The notes under the pieces were generated by a model that was not told the DNA's origin, made no database searches, and saw only the letters and a program-made list of their open reading frames with translations. From assembly GCA_019694345.1 (NCBI GenBank), contig JAIBCA010000061.1:1-64000 (forward strand): a stretch of DNA of 64,000 nucleotides, written 5' to 3'. Position numbers and translations under genes: made by a program. This document shows, piece by piece, positions 46,012-55,415 of this stretch. Position 1 is the stretch's first letter. Every line of letters begins with the position of its first letter. This DNA is from Pyrinomonadaceae bacterium. Lineage in GTDB: Bacteria; Acidobacteriota; Blastocatellia; Pyrinomonadales; Pyrinomonadaceae.

Positions 46012-46506
46012 TCACACGAGATCAATATTCTCGACCACCAATTCGCCGTTTTCGCCCTCGACAACGATCGAGTATGCACCCGCGGCAACCGCGTCGAATC
46101 TAAAAGCTCCCTCATCGTCCGCATCGGCGGAGACCGACATTCCACCGTTCGAAAGGGTCACTCTGCATCGCCCGATATCACCGAGGACCTGGCCACGGAC
46201 GTCGAGGCCCTTTGCATGGCTCGTCACTCGCAGGTCGATCGCAAACTCGCCCGCGTCAAACAACATCTGTCGTGCCTGGCCGCCGGCAGCAGAGCGTTCG
46301 CCAAATGCCGCACGATCCGGCATCAGATCCATCCTAAGGGCGGCGACAATGCGTCGAACGAGCGTCGGCTTGGCCGCTGCGGACCGGGTGCGAAACAGAT
46401 CGCTGACGTATTTGAGCGAATCCGCCGGGGCGTCGACCGACGTGTCGGTCTGCATCCGGCTGATGATGTGTTCAAGTTTTTGTTCCAACGGGTTGTTCAT
46501 TACCAT
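46012..46506 (-). CDS. small protein of the ECF/CHAT locus with C-terminal regulatory-like module
   Basis: A 164-residue protein without signal peptide or TM segment. The N-terminal part is helical. A middle segment, FGERSAAGGQARQMLFDAGEFAIDLRV (about 70-96), resembles a block I associate with small proteins encoded beside ECF sigma and CHAT genes. The end (about 100-164: VRGQVLGDIGRCRVTLSN, DEGAFRFDAVAAGAYSIVVEG) looks like a carboxypeptidase-type regulatory beta-sandwich. Position suggests an anti-sigma-like adaptor or a CHAT substrate, but no zinc-binding anti-sigma motif (HxxxCxxC) is present. Confidence 0.55.
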   Translation of the reverse strand: MVMNNPLEQKLEHIISRMQTDTSVDAPADSLKYVSDLFRTRSAAAKPTLVRRIVAALRMDLMPDRAAFGERSAAGGQARQMLFDAGEFAIDLRVTSHAKGLDVRGQVLGDIGRCRVTLSNGGMSVSADADDEGAFRFDAVAAGAYSIVVEGENGELVVENIDLV

Positions 46507-46577
46507 TGTCAGCGTCGCTTGACGCTCTCTCCAACCAGACAGTGTGATAACAACTGCAAAAAAGACACAACTTCACG

Positions 46578-47183
46578 CTACGACAACAATTTTTCTAATT
46601 TCTTCAGGCACCGCGAACGCAGCGGGCTGATGCTTGTCTCGCCGACATTGATCGCGGCTGCTACTTCCGAGTAGCTTGCTGCCGGATCACGCAGATAGAT
46701 CATCGACAGTATCTTTTGACACCGCTCCTCGAGTTCCAGCATTGCGGTCCTGATCAAATGCTGCTCTTCGACCTCGATCAGCATGTCGTCGGCCAGCGGT
46801 GACGCATCACGCAGGTTTGCCATCTCGGCCTCCATCTCCTCCTCGGTCTCGGGCGAGTAGAGTCCTTTACCGCTGCGAACGACGGCCCATGTCTTGAATT
46901 TCGCGGTCGTTACGATCCACGAACGGATCCTTTCAGGCTGTTCGATCTCGTCGATCTTTTGCAGCAGCGTCAAGAAAACCTCCTGAAAGACGTCCGCCGC
47001 CTGCTCGTCATTCAATCCGGCACGACGGGGTACTGCATAGATCAAACGCTGATATCGGTTGACTAGCTGATCCCACGCTGACTGATCGCCGTTTCGGCAC
47101 AGTTTGACCAGTTCGGCGTCGCCGCGGTCGGCGGTCCGTGACGAAAGGACGATGTCTGTAAAATTGCCGGACTCAGGATTCAC
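46578..47183 (-). CDS. ECF-type RNA polymerase sigma factor
   Basis: A 201-residue sigma-70 family protein with only regions 2 and 4. Region 2 (about 25-95) has YQRLIYAVPRRAGLNDEQAADVFQEVFLTLLQKI and RSWIVTTAKFKTW. Region 4 (about 135-198) has LEERCQKILSMIYLRDPAASYSEVAAAINVGETSISPLRSRCLKKL, where the variant helix-turn-helix carries ISPLRSRCL. The start codon is GTG. It heads the locus of small adaptor, TPR-CHAT protease and S8 protease, and probably controls that set. The regulon cannot be read here. Confidence 0.92.
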   Translation of the reverse strand: MNPESGNFTDIVLSSRTADRGDAELVKLCRNGDQSAWDQLVNRYQRLIYAVPRRAGLNDEQAADVFQEVFLTLLQKIDEIEQPERIRSWIVTTAKFKTWAVVRSGKGLYSPETEEEMEAEMANLRDASPLADDMLIEVEEQHLIRTAMLELEERCQKILSMIYLRDPAASYSEVAAAINVGETSISPLRSRCLKKLEKLLS

Positions 47184-47232
47184 GATATTGCGATTTTGAG
47201 TTATGCAGAGGTGTTTGGCAATTCAACCGTTG

Positions 47233-48219
47233 TCAGGGCTTTGCGTCGAGCTCGTAGATCTTAGAAATATCCGCGACATAGATCTTTCCCTTGGCGGCAA
47301 AATAACTTGCGACATAGCCCGTGTCGACCTTTTGCGGGACACCGCCGGATCTCGGAACAAAATTGACCGAGGTGCCGAAAGATCCTTCGTTTTTAACAAA
47401 GTAGATGTTCGCGTCGTCAACATAGAAACGGTGAGCGTGATTGATCTCGTCGATCAGCTTGACGGGTTCGCCGCCCGCCTTGGCGAGCTTCATCAAGGCG
47501 TTTCGACCGCTGCCGATGGTGAAATACAGATTTTCCCGGTCTGCGGCCAATCCGCTTATTGACTGTTTGTCGGGAGCAGCATAGACCTTGACAGCATCGC
47601 CGCCGGATTTGGGTGTTTTATAAATGCCGTCCGGTTGTGCCCAATAGAGCGAGGACTCATCAACGGCGATCGCCGAAATGTTGACCGCTCCGGTCATCGT
47701 CCTGACCTCGCCGCCGGCCTTTGCGATCGAATACGCGGGCGTCGCGGCCATGCCTTCGCCGACAAAATTGTGCCAATAGATCCGATCGTTATCGACGGTC
47801 ATCTCAGTCGGTGTACCGGCCGTGATCTGCACGGCGTCGCCACCGTCCTTCGGCACACGATAGATGTGGCCGGCAGAGAAATACAGATACTTGTCGTCGG
47901 TCGCCAGTACGAACGACGCGGGCAGGATCACCGTGTTCTCGTCCTTTTTGTAGCCCTTGAACAACAAGCTCGGCGGGCCGCCGCCGACCGGCATTTTCCA
48001 GACGCCGCTCGTGCCGTCGTTCAGGCTGGCGATGGTGCCGCCTGTCACGAAATATATGTTCTTTTCATCCGCCGTGATCGCCGACGGATGGTCGAGTTTG
48101 TCGCCGAGCACCTTGGCCTTGGTCCATTCGGCCGTCTTGGCTGATTCCGAACAGCCTAGCGCCGCCAACAACAACACTGCCGCAACGGCAGCCGCATCGA
48201 GCTTTGTTTTCCAGTTCAT
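47233..48219 (-). CDS. beta-propeller lipoprotein
   Basis: A 328-residue protein with a lipobox (LAALGC, Cys23). The mature part is a repeated propeller of blades such as DEKNIYFVTGGTI, DDKYLYFSAGHIYRVPKDGG, DNDRIYWHN and DRENLYFTIGSG, of the DUF5050/NHL-like type. It is probably an outer-membrane or periplasmic lipoprotein. It lies 49 bases upstream of the ECF sigma gene on the same strand with no obvious terminator between them, so it may be the first gene of that operon or merely a neighbour. Confidence 0.7.
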   Translation of the reverse strand: MNWKTKLDAAAVAAVLLLAALGCSESAKTAEWTKAKVLGDKLDHPSAITADEKNIYFVTGGTIASLNDGTSGVWKMPVGGGPPSLLFKGYKKDENTVILPASFVLATDDKYLYFSAGHIYRVPKDGGDAVQITAGTPTEMTVDNDRIYWHNFVGEGMAATPAYSIAKAGGEVRTMTGAVNISAIAVDESSLYWAQPDGIYKTPKSGGDAVKVYAAPDKQSISGLAADRENLYFTIGSGRNALMKLAKAGGEPVKLIDEINHAHRFYVDDANIYFVKNEGSFGTSVNFVPRSGGVPQKVDTGYVASYFAAKGKIYVADISKIYELDAKP

Positions 48220-48383
48220 ATACTCGGTCCGTTCCTGAACAAGATAATGATACCGTTCGCCAAATTATCAAAGCTGACTCGGCGGTTTTTGCTCGATCGA
48301 CCCTTGTGATAAGATTTCGTATTTGCTTCTATAAGCATCGCTTACAGCAAGCCTCGCCCTGAAAGGCGCATATCAGGATAATT

Positions 48384-49682
48384 ATGGATAAATTCAAGGT
48401 TCGCGGCGGCAATCCGCTGCGCGGAAAGATCGAGATCAGCGGTGCCAAAAATTCGGCTTTGCCGTGTCTCGCGGCGACGCTTCTAACGGCCGAAACGGTG
48501 ATACTGCACAACGTGCCGTACGTCAAAGACCTCATTACCCAGCGGCGGCTGCTCGAGGATCTCGGGGCGACCGTCCTCACGCCGGAATTGCGAACCCACA
48601 AGGTCAATGCGGGAAACGTGCAGGTCTTCGAGGCTCCGTACGAACTCGTCAAAACGATGCGTGCCAGTGTCCTCGCTCTGGGGCCGCTGCTCGCGCGGTT
48701 CGGCAAGGCAAAGGTCAGCCTGCCCGGGGGCTGCGCGATCGGCACGCGGCCGATCGACCTGCATTTGAAAGCGTTCGAACAGCTCGGGGCGGTCGTCTCG
48801 CTTGAGTCCGGTGATGTTGTAGCACGTGCACCTCAGGGGCGCCTGATCGGCAGCACGGTCGAGTTCGAAAAGGTGACCGTGACCGGCACCGAGAACGTAA
48901 TGATGGCCGCATCGCTGGCACTCGGCAAAACGGTCATCAGGAACGCCGCACAAGAACCTGAGATCGACGATCTTGCCGAACTGCTCAATAAAATGGGTGC
49001 CCGCATTAAGGGTGCCGGAACGCCCGTGATCGAGATCGACGGCGTCGAAACGCTTGGCGGAGCCGAGCATACGATCATCCCGGACCGCATCGAGACCGGA
49101 ACATTCATCGTTGCCGCGGCCATCACCGGCGGCGAGATCGAGATAAAAAGCTGCCGGCCTGAGCATCTGACGGCAGTGATCGAAAAGCTGCGTGAGGTCG
49201 GCGTCATCATCGACGAGCTCAATCAGAGCACGCTCCATGTCAAGGTCGGCCCCGATGGCCTCAAGGCCCGCGATGTGACGACCGAACCGCATCCGCTGTT
49301 TCCGACCGATATGCAGGCCCAGTATATGGCGCTGATGACCCAGGCCGAGGGCACTTCGACGATCACCGAGACGATCTTCGAGAACCGCTTTATGCATGCG
49401 TCCGAGCTGATCCGGATGGGTGCCGACATTCACATTTCGGGCAATACGGCCGTCGTTCACGGCAAGACCGCACTGATGGGGGCGCCGATCATTGCCTCGG
49501 ACCTACGGGCCTCGGCTTCGCTGGTGCTGGCCGCGCTGTGCGCCGGCGGCGAGACCGTCATTGACCGCGTTTATCATATCGATCGCGGATACGAGACGAT
49601 CGTCCGCAAACTGCGCAGCCTCGGCGCCGATATCGAGCGAATCACCGAAAGCCCGGCCGCGCAAGCACAGCCCGAGGCATAG
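48384..49682 (+). CDS. murA: UDP-N-acetylglucosamine 1-carboxyvinyltransferase
   Basis: A 432-residue EPSP-synthase-like enzyme that catalyses the first committed step of peptidoglycan synthesis (enolpyruvyl transfer from PEP to UDP-GlcNAc). It begins [27 protein letters not shown]. The flexible loop [15 protein letters not shown] carries the catalytic cysteine (Cys117), so the enzyme should be fosfomycin-sensitive, unlike Asp variants. Its length is typical. It is divergent from the propeller lipoprotein, and a HIT-family gene follows. Confidence 0.96.
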   Translation: MDKFKVRGGNPLRGKIEISGAKNSALPCLAATLLTAETVILHNVPYVKDLITQRRLLEDLGATVLTPELRTHKVNAGNVQVFEAPYELVKTMRASVLALGPLLARFGKAKVSLPGGCAIGTRPIDLHLKAFEQLGAVVSLESGDVVARAPQGRLIGSTVEFEKVTVTGTENVMMAASLALGKTVIRNAAQEPEIDDLAELLNKMGARIKGAGTPVIEIDGVETLGGAEHTIIPDRIETGTFIVAAAITGGEIEIKSCRPEHLTAVIEKLREVGVIIDELNQSTLHVKVGPDGLKARDVTTEPHPLFPTDMQAQYMALMTQAEGTSTITETIFENRFMHASELIRMGADIHISGNTAVVHGKTALMGAPIIASDLRASASLVLAALCAGGETVIDRVYHIDRGYETIVRKLRSLGADIERITESPAAQAQPEA

Positions 49683-49733
49683 CGTCGGGATTAACAATTT
49701 TGGCGGCTTATGATTTAATCTATTGACTAGATC

Positions 49734-50084
49734 ATGAGTGTAGAAGATTGCCTTTTTTGTAAGATCGCAAGCGGCGAGATACCGGCCTCCAGGGTATTTG
49801 AGGACGATGTGTGCATTGCCTTTAACGACATCAGCCCGCAGGCTCCGACCCATATTCTGATCATCCCGCGACAACATATCGACTCGCTGGACAAGGCGCA
49901 AACGGGCGACCGCGACACGCTCGGGCGTCTGCTGCAGACGGCTGCGGACATAGCACGCGATCGCGGATTTGCCGACGACGGTTATCGTGTGGTGATCAAT
50001 ACCAATGCCGACGGCGGCCAGACGGTATTTCACCTCCATGTACATTTGCTGGGCGGGCGGCCGTTCATATTTCCTCCGGGATGA
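49734..50084 (+). CDS. HIT family (HinT-like) nucleotide hydrolase
   Basis: A 116-residue histidine-triad protein. It begins CLFCKIASGEIPASRVFEDD, the usual HinT opening (the two cysteines may bind zinc in some members), and ends with the triad HLHVHLLGGRP. HinT enzymes hydrolyse purine nucleoside phosphoramidates and can remove AMP from aminoacyl-AMP. Cytoplasmic. It lies between murA and a TPR lipoprotein, all in the same direction with short gaps. Confidence 0.92.
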   Translation: MSVEDCLFCKIASGEIPASRVFEDDVCIAFNDISPQAPTHILIIPRQHIDSLDKAQTGDRDTLGRLLQTAADIARDRGFADDGYRVVINTNADGGQTVFHLHVHLLGGRPFIFPPG

Positions 50085-50119
50085 GGACAGCGTGACCCGT
50101 TTGGGGCAACAGGTTTTGT

Positions 50120-50977
50120 ATGAAGATCATATTTCCGGTCATCGCATTAATGTCGCTGATCGCCTTTCAGATCGGATGTTCGGGCGGAGCGTCGAACACT
50201 GCCAACGCCGACACCAACGCAAGTACCGAAAAGGTCTCGCCCTTTGCGCATATCACCGACCCAAAGGCAGCACTCGCCGAAGGCGACCGGCTGCTCGACA
50301 ACAACCAGACCGAGCAGGCGATCGAAGCCTATAAACAGGCGGTCACGCTCGATCCGGACTTTGCTGAGGCCCATTTTAAGATGGGGATCGCCTACGCACT
50401 CATCGAATCTGAGATGCAGCAGGCCGGCACTACGGTCGAAACGGCGTCGAATACCGGTAAGGGCGGTACCGTCAAGACAAATTCGCAAAAAGCTTTCGAA
50501 CGGGCGGTCGAAGCCTATAAGAAGGTGATCGCCGCAAACCCCAAGGATGACCTCGCCCAATTCAATCTTGGCCGGGCGTACAACAAGCTGAATAAGGACG
50601 AAGAGGCCGAGGCCGCATTCAAACAGGCGGTCAAGCTCAAGCCCGACGATACCGAGTATCAGACCGAGTATGGTTCGATACTGATCAAGCTCGCGCAGTA
50701 CCGCGAGGCGCTCGCTCCGCTCAAAAAGGCTCTCGAGTTGGATCCCGAAAATTCACGTGCCGCCGACCTGCTCGAGGACGCCGAGGCCGGGACGAAGCGT
50801 ATCGATTTCGTCCAGCGTGACGACGCTAACACCAAGCGGGCCAATTCGAACACCGCCGCCAACGCCAACGTCGCGACCGATAGTAATTCGGCACCAAAAC
50901 CGCCGAATGCGAATACCAAACCGCAGCGTGAGGAACCTAAAGAAAAAAAGCCGGACCGGCCCTCGAATAAGCCGTAG
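50120..50977 (+). CDS. TPR-repeat lipoprotein
   Basis: A 285-residue protein with a lipobox (FQIGC, Cys20). After an Asn/Thr-rich spacer come TPR units (about 50-215: ALAEGDRLLDNNQTEQAIEAY, AEAHFKMGIAYAL, AQFNLGRAYNKLNKDEEAEAA, EYGSILIKLAQYREALAPL). The tail is Asn/Ala/Pro/Lys-rich and low in complexity. It probably tethers or organises proteins at the envelope. Specific role unknown. Confidence 0.8.
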   Translation: MKIIFPVIALMSLIAFQIGCSGGASNTANADTNASTEKVSPFAHITDPKAALAEGDRLLDNNQTEQAIEAYKQAVTLDPDFAEAHFKMGIAYALIESEMQQAGTTVETASNTGKGGTVKTNSQKAFERAVEAYKKVIAANPKDDLAQFNLGRAYNKLNKDEEAEAAFKQAVKLKPDDTEYQTEYGSILIKLAQYREALAPLKKALELDPENSRAADLLEDAEAGTKRIDFVQRDDANTKRANSNTAANANVATDSNSAPKPPNANTKPQREEPKEKKPDRPSNKP

Positions 50978-51034
50978 CCGGACGCGACCTCGCGTGGTGC
51001 GAAATTACACATTATTCACCGCTCGTGTGTCAAC

Positions 51035-51106
51035 TTGACATTGCCGGCGGTAAACATCAGATTAACCTTATGGACGCGTCCGAGAGCGATCTTCCATAAG
51101 GTTTTT
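51035..51106 (+). promoter_or_regulatory. hairpin over the Shine-Dalgarno sequence of the sigma-54 activator gene
   Basis: TTGACA at 51035-51040 could be a -35 box, though the -10 is weak. Downstream, AACCTTATGGA (51064-51074) and TCCATAAGGTT (51093-51103) form a perfect 11-base-pair stem with T-residues to 51106. The right arm contains AAGG, the only Shine-Dalgarno-like sequence before ATG 51109. The structure could terminate upstream transcripts, hide the ribosome site, or both. Confidence 0.6.
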
Positions 51107-51108
51107 CT

Positions 51109-53217
51109 ATGTCCAAAGAGACATCCGAATCGTCACTGAGCGTCGAGCGGCGCTCGCGAATGCAGGACGCCCGCGAGGCAATCATTGACCGCCTCGCCCG
51201 CGACCTGCCGACCAATATCGACCTTGAACGGTTTCTGAACGTTGTGGTCTCGGAGATCGGGCGAATGCTCAACGCCGACCGATGTGACCTCTTGCAGCTC
51301 GGCGACGGCAACGAACTCAAGATCAGTCACGAGTGGCGAAAGGACAGATCTGTGCCGAAGAGTGAAGGCACAACGATCCCGTTCAACGCCGAACGCCTCG
51401 CCGACCGTTTTGATATCACTAATCCGATCCGGATGAATGACACGTCGCTCGCCAAGGACCCGACGCTTAAGTTCTTCACCAAGGCGCTCGAGACGCGATC
51501 ATTGCTTATCATCCCGATCATCCTCAATGGCCGTGTCCTCGGCCTGCTCGGGCTTCACGACACACATTCCGCCCGCGTCTGGCTCGACGAAGAGGTCACC
51601 TTTCTGCAGTCGATCGCCCAGCAACTCGCCATTGGATACCAATACACGAGCCTCTATGTCAATCAGGAGCATGAGTCCCGCCGGACAAACGCCCTGCTTG
51701 AGATCGCCAACACGCTCAACTCTCATTCCGACTTCAAGGAGGTTTCGGCCCTCGTGCTCGAACGGGCGATCGGGCTGGTCGGTGCCGATTACGGGGCTCT
51801 CGGTGTGCTGGACCAGACCGGAAAGCGGATCTCGCTGGCATCGTTCAAGTCGGCCGAGGGGATCAAGGTCACAAAACTGTTGAAGATGATCGAACAGCAT
51901 AATAAATCGCTGGCCATCGATTCGTTCTCGGCATTGGGTGACCTGCTAAGCGACCGCAAAACGCTCCGGCTGGTCGATTCGCAACTGCCGTTCGCGATCA
52001 GGCTCTTTTTCAACACGCAGCTTCGCGGCAAGACGGCGCTCGTGACCCAGGTAAATGTGGCGGGCCAGGCGTACGGCCTGCTGGGTTTTGTATGGAGTCG
52101 CGAAAACCCGTTCGAAGATCACGATATCGCCCTTATCGAGGGCATCGCCGATCAGATCGGGACCGCTCTCGAGCGAGACCAGCTTTCGGCCGAGGTAATG
52201 CGGCTCAAGAGCGAGCTTCATCAAAAGCAGAGCGAGATAGTTGGACAGGCTCCGTCGATACGACGTGCGATCGAGCTTGGGCTCAACGTTGCCGACACCA
52301 ACACGACCGTTCTGATCCTCGGCGAATCGGGTACCGGCAAGGAGTTGATGGCCAACTTGATCCATTTCAACTCAGGCCGCGAAAGTGGTCCGTACATCAA
52401 GCTCAATTGCGGTGCGATACCCGAGAATCTGCTCGAATCAGAACTGTTCGGGCACGAGAAAGGTGCCTTTACCGATGCTCGGACACAGCGCCAAGGCAGG
52501 TTTGAGGAGGCAAACGGCGGCACGCTGTTTTTGGACGAGATTGGCGAAATGCCGCTGCAGGCCCAGGTCAAATTGCTGAGGGTTTTGCAGGACGGCGAGT
52601 TTACGCGTGTCGGCGGCAAGCAGGTGATAAAGGCTGACGTGCGGGTCATCGCGGCGACCAACTCCGACCTCGAAACGGCGATCGAGTCGGGCCAGTTTCG
52701 CAAGGACCTCTATTACCGCCTGTCCGTATTTCCGATATCACTGCCGCCGCTGCGCGAGCGGCCCGAGGACGTGCACCTTCTGATCTTTCATTTCCTCGAG
52801 CACTATAAGGAAAAATCGGGCCGGTTCGTCTCTGGTATTTCAAACGAGGCGATGCGGGCACTCGTCAGCTACGAATGGCCGGGCAACGTCCGCGAACTGG
52901 AAAATGCGATCGAACGGGCCGTGATCATTGCATCCGGGCGTCAGATCGAGTTGTCTGACCTACCGGACGCGATCGGCCGCCGGGTCACCGAGGCACACGC
53001 GTACGCCAGGCAGGAGCGGGCCGCGGCGGCTGGTGACGGCAGGTCGATAGCGCTTGATATCACGCTGCCGTCGGCGATGGACGAGATCGAAAAGCAGGTG
53101 ATAACGGCAACGCTGGACTATACGGCGGGCGACAAATCGCGTGCCGCGAGGCTGCTCGGTATCGGCCGCAAGACGCTGTACAGAAAGATCGACGAATACG
53201 AAATTGCTGATCGATAG
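51109..53217 (+). CDS. GAF-GAF sigma-54-dependent activator with GAFTDA loop
   Basis: A 702-residue FhlA/NorR-like bacterial enhancer-binding protein. Two N-terminal GAF domains (about 30-185 and 195-355) precede the AAA+ domain (about 380-610) with Walker A GESGTGKE (405-412), GGTLFLDEIGE and an arginine-finger region. A Fis-type HTH lies at the C-terminus (about 655-700: KSRAARLLGIGRKTLYRKI). The sigma-54 contact loop reads GAFTDA (452-457), so the usual second glycine is Asp456. In E. coli NorR the same Gly-to-Asp change lets the protein escape control by its GAF domain. It should respond to a small ligand or redox cue. Confidence 0.92.
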   Translation: MSKETSESSLSVERRSRMQDAREAIIDRLARDLPTNIDLERFLNVVVSEIGRMLNADRCDLLQLGDGNELKISHEWRKDRSVPKSEGTTIPFNAERLADRFDITNPIRMNDTSLAKDPTLKFFTKALETRSLLIIPIILNGRVLGLLGLHDTHSARVWLDEEVTFLQSIAQQLAIGYQYTSLYVNQEHESRRTNALLEIANTLNSHSDFKEVSALVLERAIGLVGADYGALGVLDQTGKRISLASFKSAEGIKVTKLLKMIEQHNKSLAIDSFSALGDLLSDRKTLRLVDSQLPFAIRLFFNTQLRGKTALVTQVNVAGQAYGLLGFVWSRENPFEDHDIALIEGIADQIGTALERDQLSAEVMRLKSELHQKQSEIVGQAPSIRRAIELGLNVADTNTTVLILGESGTGKELMANLIHFNSGRESGPYIKLNCGAIPENLLESELFGHEKGAFTDARTQRQGRFEEANGGTLFLDEIGEMPLQAQVKLLRVLQDGEFTRVGGKQVIKADVRVIAATNSDLETAIESGQFRKDLYYRLSVFPISLPPLRERPEDVHLLIFHFLEHYKEKSGRFVSGISNEAMRALVSYEWPGNVRELENAIERAVIIASGRQIELSDLPDAIGRRVTEAHAYARQERAAAAGDGRSIALDITLPSAMDEIEKQVITATLDYTAGDKSRAARLLGIGRKTLYRKIDEYEIADR

Positions 53218-53229
53218 GCAGAGGCATTA

Positions 53230-55395
53230 ATGATGAAATATTTACCGATCGCGGCTTTTTCTCTGATACTTGTAATTTCTGCCACCGGGCTGGCCCAATC
53301 ACCGACGCCGACGCCCGGCGGGCAAAATGAGGACGTCGTCCGTATCTCGACCAGCCTTGTTCAAATAGACGTGCTGGTGACCGACAAGGACGGCAGGCAG
53401 ATCACCGACCTCAAACAGGCCGACTTCGAATTGCTGCAGGACGGCAAGGTTCAAAAGGTGACCAAGTTTGCCTACATCGGGCCGACTCGGCGTGCCGCCG
53501 CGGCGAATAATGCTTCCGATCAGGCGGATCAAACACTTTCGGCAGGTTCCGCGACAAACGCCGGCAGCAGTTCCGGCCGGCTCGTCACATTTATCGTCGA
53601 TGACGGCAACTGCATGGCCTCGCAAGCGGGCATCCTCGCGACCCGCGAGGCACTCGAAAAATTTGTTAACCGTCAGATGCAGCCCAACGACCGCGTGGCG
53701 ATATACCAGACGCGTTCGGGCAGCAGTATGCTGCAGCAATATACGTCGGATAAACAGATTCTGCTTCGGGCGGTAAAGCGGATCCGCTGGGTGCCGCCGG
53801 GTGGCGGATGTACGTCATTTGACGGGGCGTATTACGAGGCGAACCGGTCAAACACGATCTCGTCGGTAGGTTCGGACGGAGCGATCACGTCAAGATCGAT
53901 CGAATCCGAGCAGGACCGAAAGCGCCGCGAGGCGGCCGAGGATTTCAGCAAGAACAATCAGACGATCGGCACGATCGGTGTGATCAATTATGTCGTGCGG
54001 GGACTTGAGTCGGTGCCCGGCCGCAAGATGGTGATCCTGTTGTCGGACGGGCTCTCGATCCGCGACCGGACCGGTATTTCTACAACGGCCCTTTCCGTAC
54101 TCCGCGAACTGACCGACCGGGCCAATCGCGGATCTGTGCTTTTCAATACGATCAACGTCCGAGGCACTTTCGACCCCGGAATGGTCGAGGCTCGTGACGA
54201 GGTGGACGTCGCGGGGGTGATCGACACCGCAAAACCGTCGGGCACGTCGCTGATCACATCGAATCGCGAGCGCGATACGCGGCTGGCGGCCGAGGGTATG
54301 GCGTTTTTGGCCAATGAAACCGGCGGCCGGTATTTTCAGGGTGCGAATGATCTCGCCGGACCGATCGACAAGGCACTGAGCCTCGAACGCGGCTATTACC
54401 TTTTGGGTTATGAGCCGGATGACGATGCGTTCAAGGGCAAGGATTTTCATAAGATCGACGTCCGCGTTAAACGCCCCGACGCCAAAGTTGCGACGAGAGC
54501 CGGCTTCCTGGCCAGACCGGACACCGAAACGCCGACCAAGCTGAAGTCGGCCGATAGCGAACTCTATCAGGCGATCGCTGCGCCGTTGCCAAAGGCCGGG
54601 CTTGACCTGCGGATGACCGCTTTTTTCGGCAATTCGCCGACTGACGGCAACTATATCAGGGCGATGATAGCCCTGCGCGGATCGGATATCAGCCTTACGG
54701 CCGACCCGGCGGGCGCGCAAAAAGCCGTTTTTGACGTGGTCGCCGTAACTCTTGACGAAAAGAACAAGGTCATCGACGAATTTAACCGGACACACACGCT
54801 CAAGGTCGATCCGCGGACCGCGGAGGTCATTCGGGCGAACGGACTCGTTTATTCGGTCGACGTTCCGGTCAAAAAAGACGGGACATACAATTTTCGGGTC
54901 GCAATGCGTGACGCGTCCAACAAGGTGATCGGATCGGCCGGCCAGGCGATCAGCATCCCAGACCTTAAAAAGGGCCAAATGGTTGTATCCGGGCTCGCGA
55001 TCAGCGAACTCGATGCCGACGGCAAATTTGGCCGTCCGTCACTGACCAAACCCGATAACGGCTTTTCGATGCTTACGTCAAAGGGCGGTCCCGTCACGCG
55101 GCAATTCAAACGGCCGTCGTCGTCCGCGTATTCATACACGATATTCAACGGCGGACCCGACGCATCGCAGCTCACATTGCAAGTCAATCTCTATAAGGAT
55201 GGCAAACTTATTTCGGAAGGACAGCCGAAGAAGATCGAGAGTCCGACCGTCACGCCCGGCAGGATCGACGACCTTGGCTTTTTGCGTCTAAATGCCACGG
55301 TCGAGACCGGCGACTATACGCTCGAGATCATCGTCAGAGATCCCGGCCGCAAACAGATCGCATCCCAAACCGTCGATTTTGAGATCATCGACTGA
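53230..55395 (+). CDS. VWFA-related Acidobacterial-domain protein, exported
   Basis: A 721-residue protein with a signal peptide (cleavage near GLAQ). It begins with a segment typical of the VWFA-related Acidobacterial family (RISTSLVQIDVLVTDKDGRQITDLKQADFELLQDGK, about 38-75). A von Willebrand A fold follows with its MIDAS-like FIVDDGNCMAS start (about 120) and VILLSDGLSIRDRTG. The C-terminal half is beta-rich without a named domain. The family is characteristic of Acidobacteriota and is thought to act at the cell surface. Function unknown. It starts 12 bases after the activator gene. Confidence 0.85.
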   Translation: MMKYLPIAAFSLILVISATGLAQSPTPTPGGQNEDVVRISTSLVQIDVLVTDKDGRQITDLKQADFELLQDGKVQKVTKFAYIGPTRRAAAANNASDQADQTLSAGSATNAGSSSGRLVTFIVDDGNCMASQAGILATREALEKFVNRQMQPNDRVAIYQTRSGSSMLQQYTSDKQILLRAVKRIRWVPPGGGCTSFDGAYYEANRSNTISSVGSDGAITSRSIESEQDRKRREAAEDFSKNNQTIGTIGVINYVVRGLESVPGRKMVILLSDGLSIRDRTGISTTALSVLRELTDRANRGSVLFNTINVRGTFDPGMVEARDEVDVAGVIDTAKPSGTSLITSNRERDTRLAAEGMAFLANETGGRYFQGANDLAGPIDKALSLERGYYLLGYEPDDDAFKGKDFHKIDVRVKRPDAKVATRAGFLARPDTETPTKLKSADSELYQAIAAPLPKAGLDLRMTAFFGNSPTDGNYIRAMIALRGSDISLTADPAGAQKAVFDVVAVTLDEKNKVIDEFNRTHTLKVDPRTAEVIRANGLVYSVDVPVKKDGTYNFRVAMRDASNKVIGSAGQAISIPDLKKGQMVVSGLAISELDADGKFGRPSLTKPDNGFSMLTSKGGPVTRQFKRPSSSAYSYTIFNGGPDASQLTLQVNLYKDGKLISEGQPKKIESPTVTPGRIDDLGFLRLNATVETGDYTLEIIVRDPGRKQIASQTVDFEIID

Positions 55396-55415
55396 CCGGA
55401 AACCGTTACCGTCAA

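Noticed and set aside
46012..46506. The 164-residue protein as a classical zinc-binding anti-sigma factor
   Set aside because: It has no HxxxCxxC motif and no transmembrane segment. An adaptor or substrate role is kept only as a hypothesis.
48483..49460. A 325-codon minus-strand frame opposite murA
   Set aside because: Antisense shadow, with no start signal and no family resemblance.
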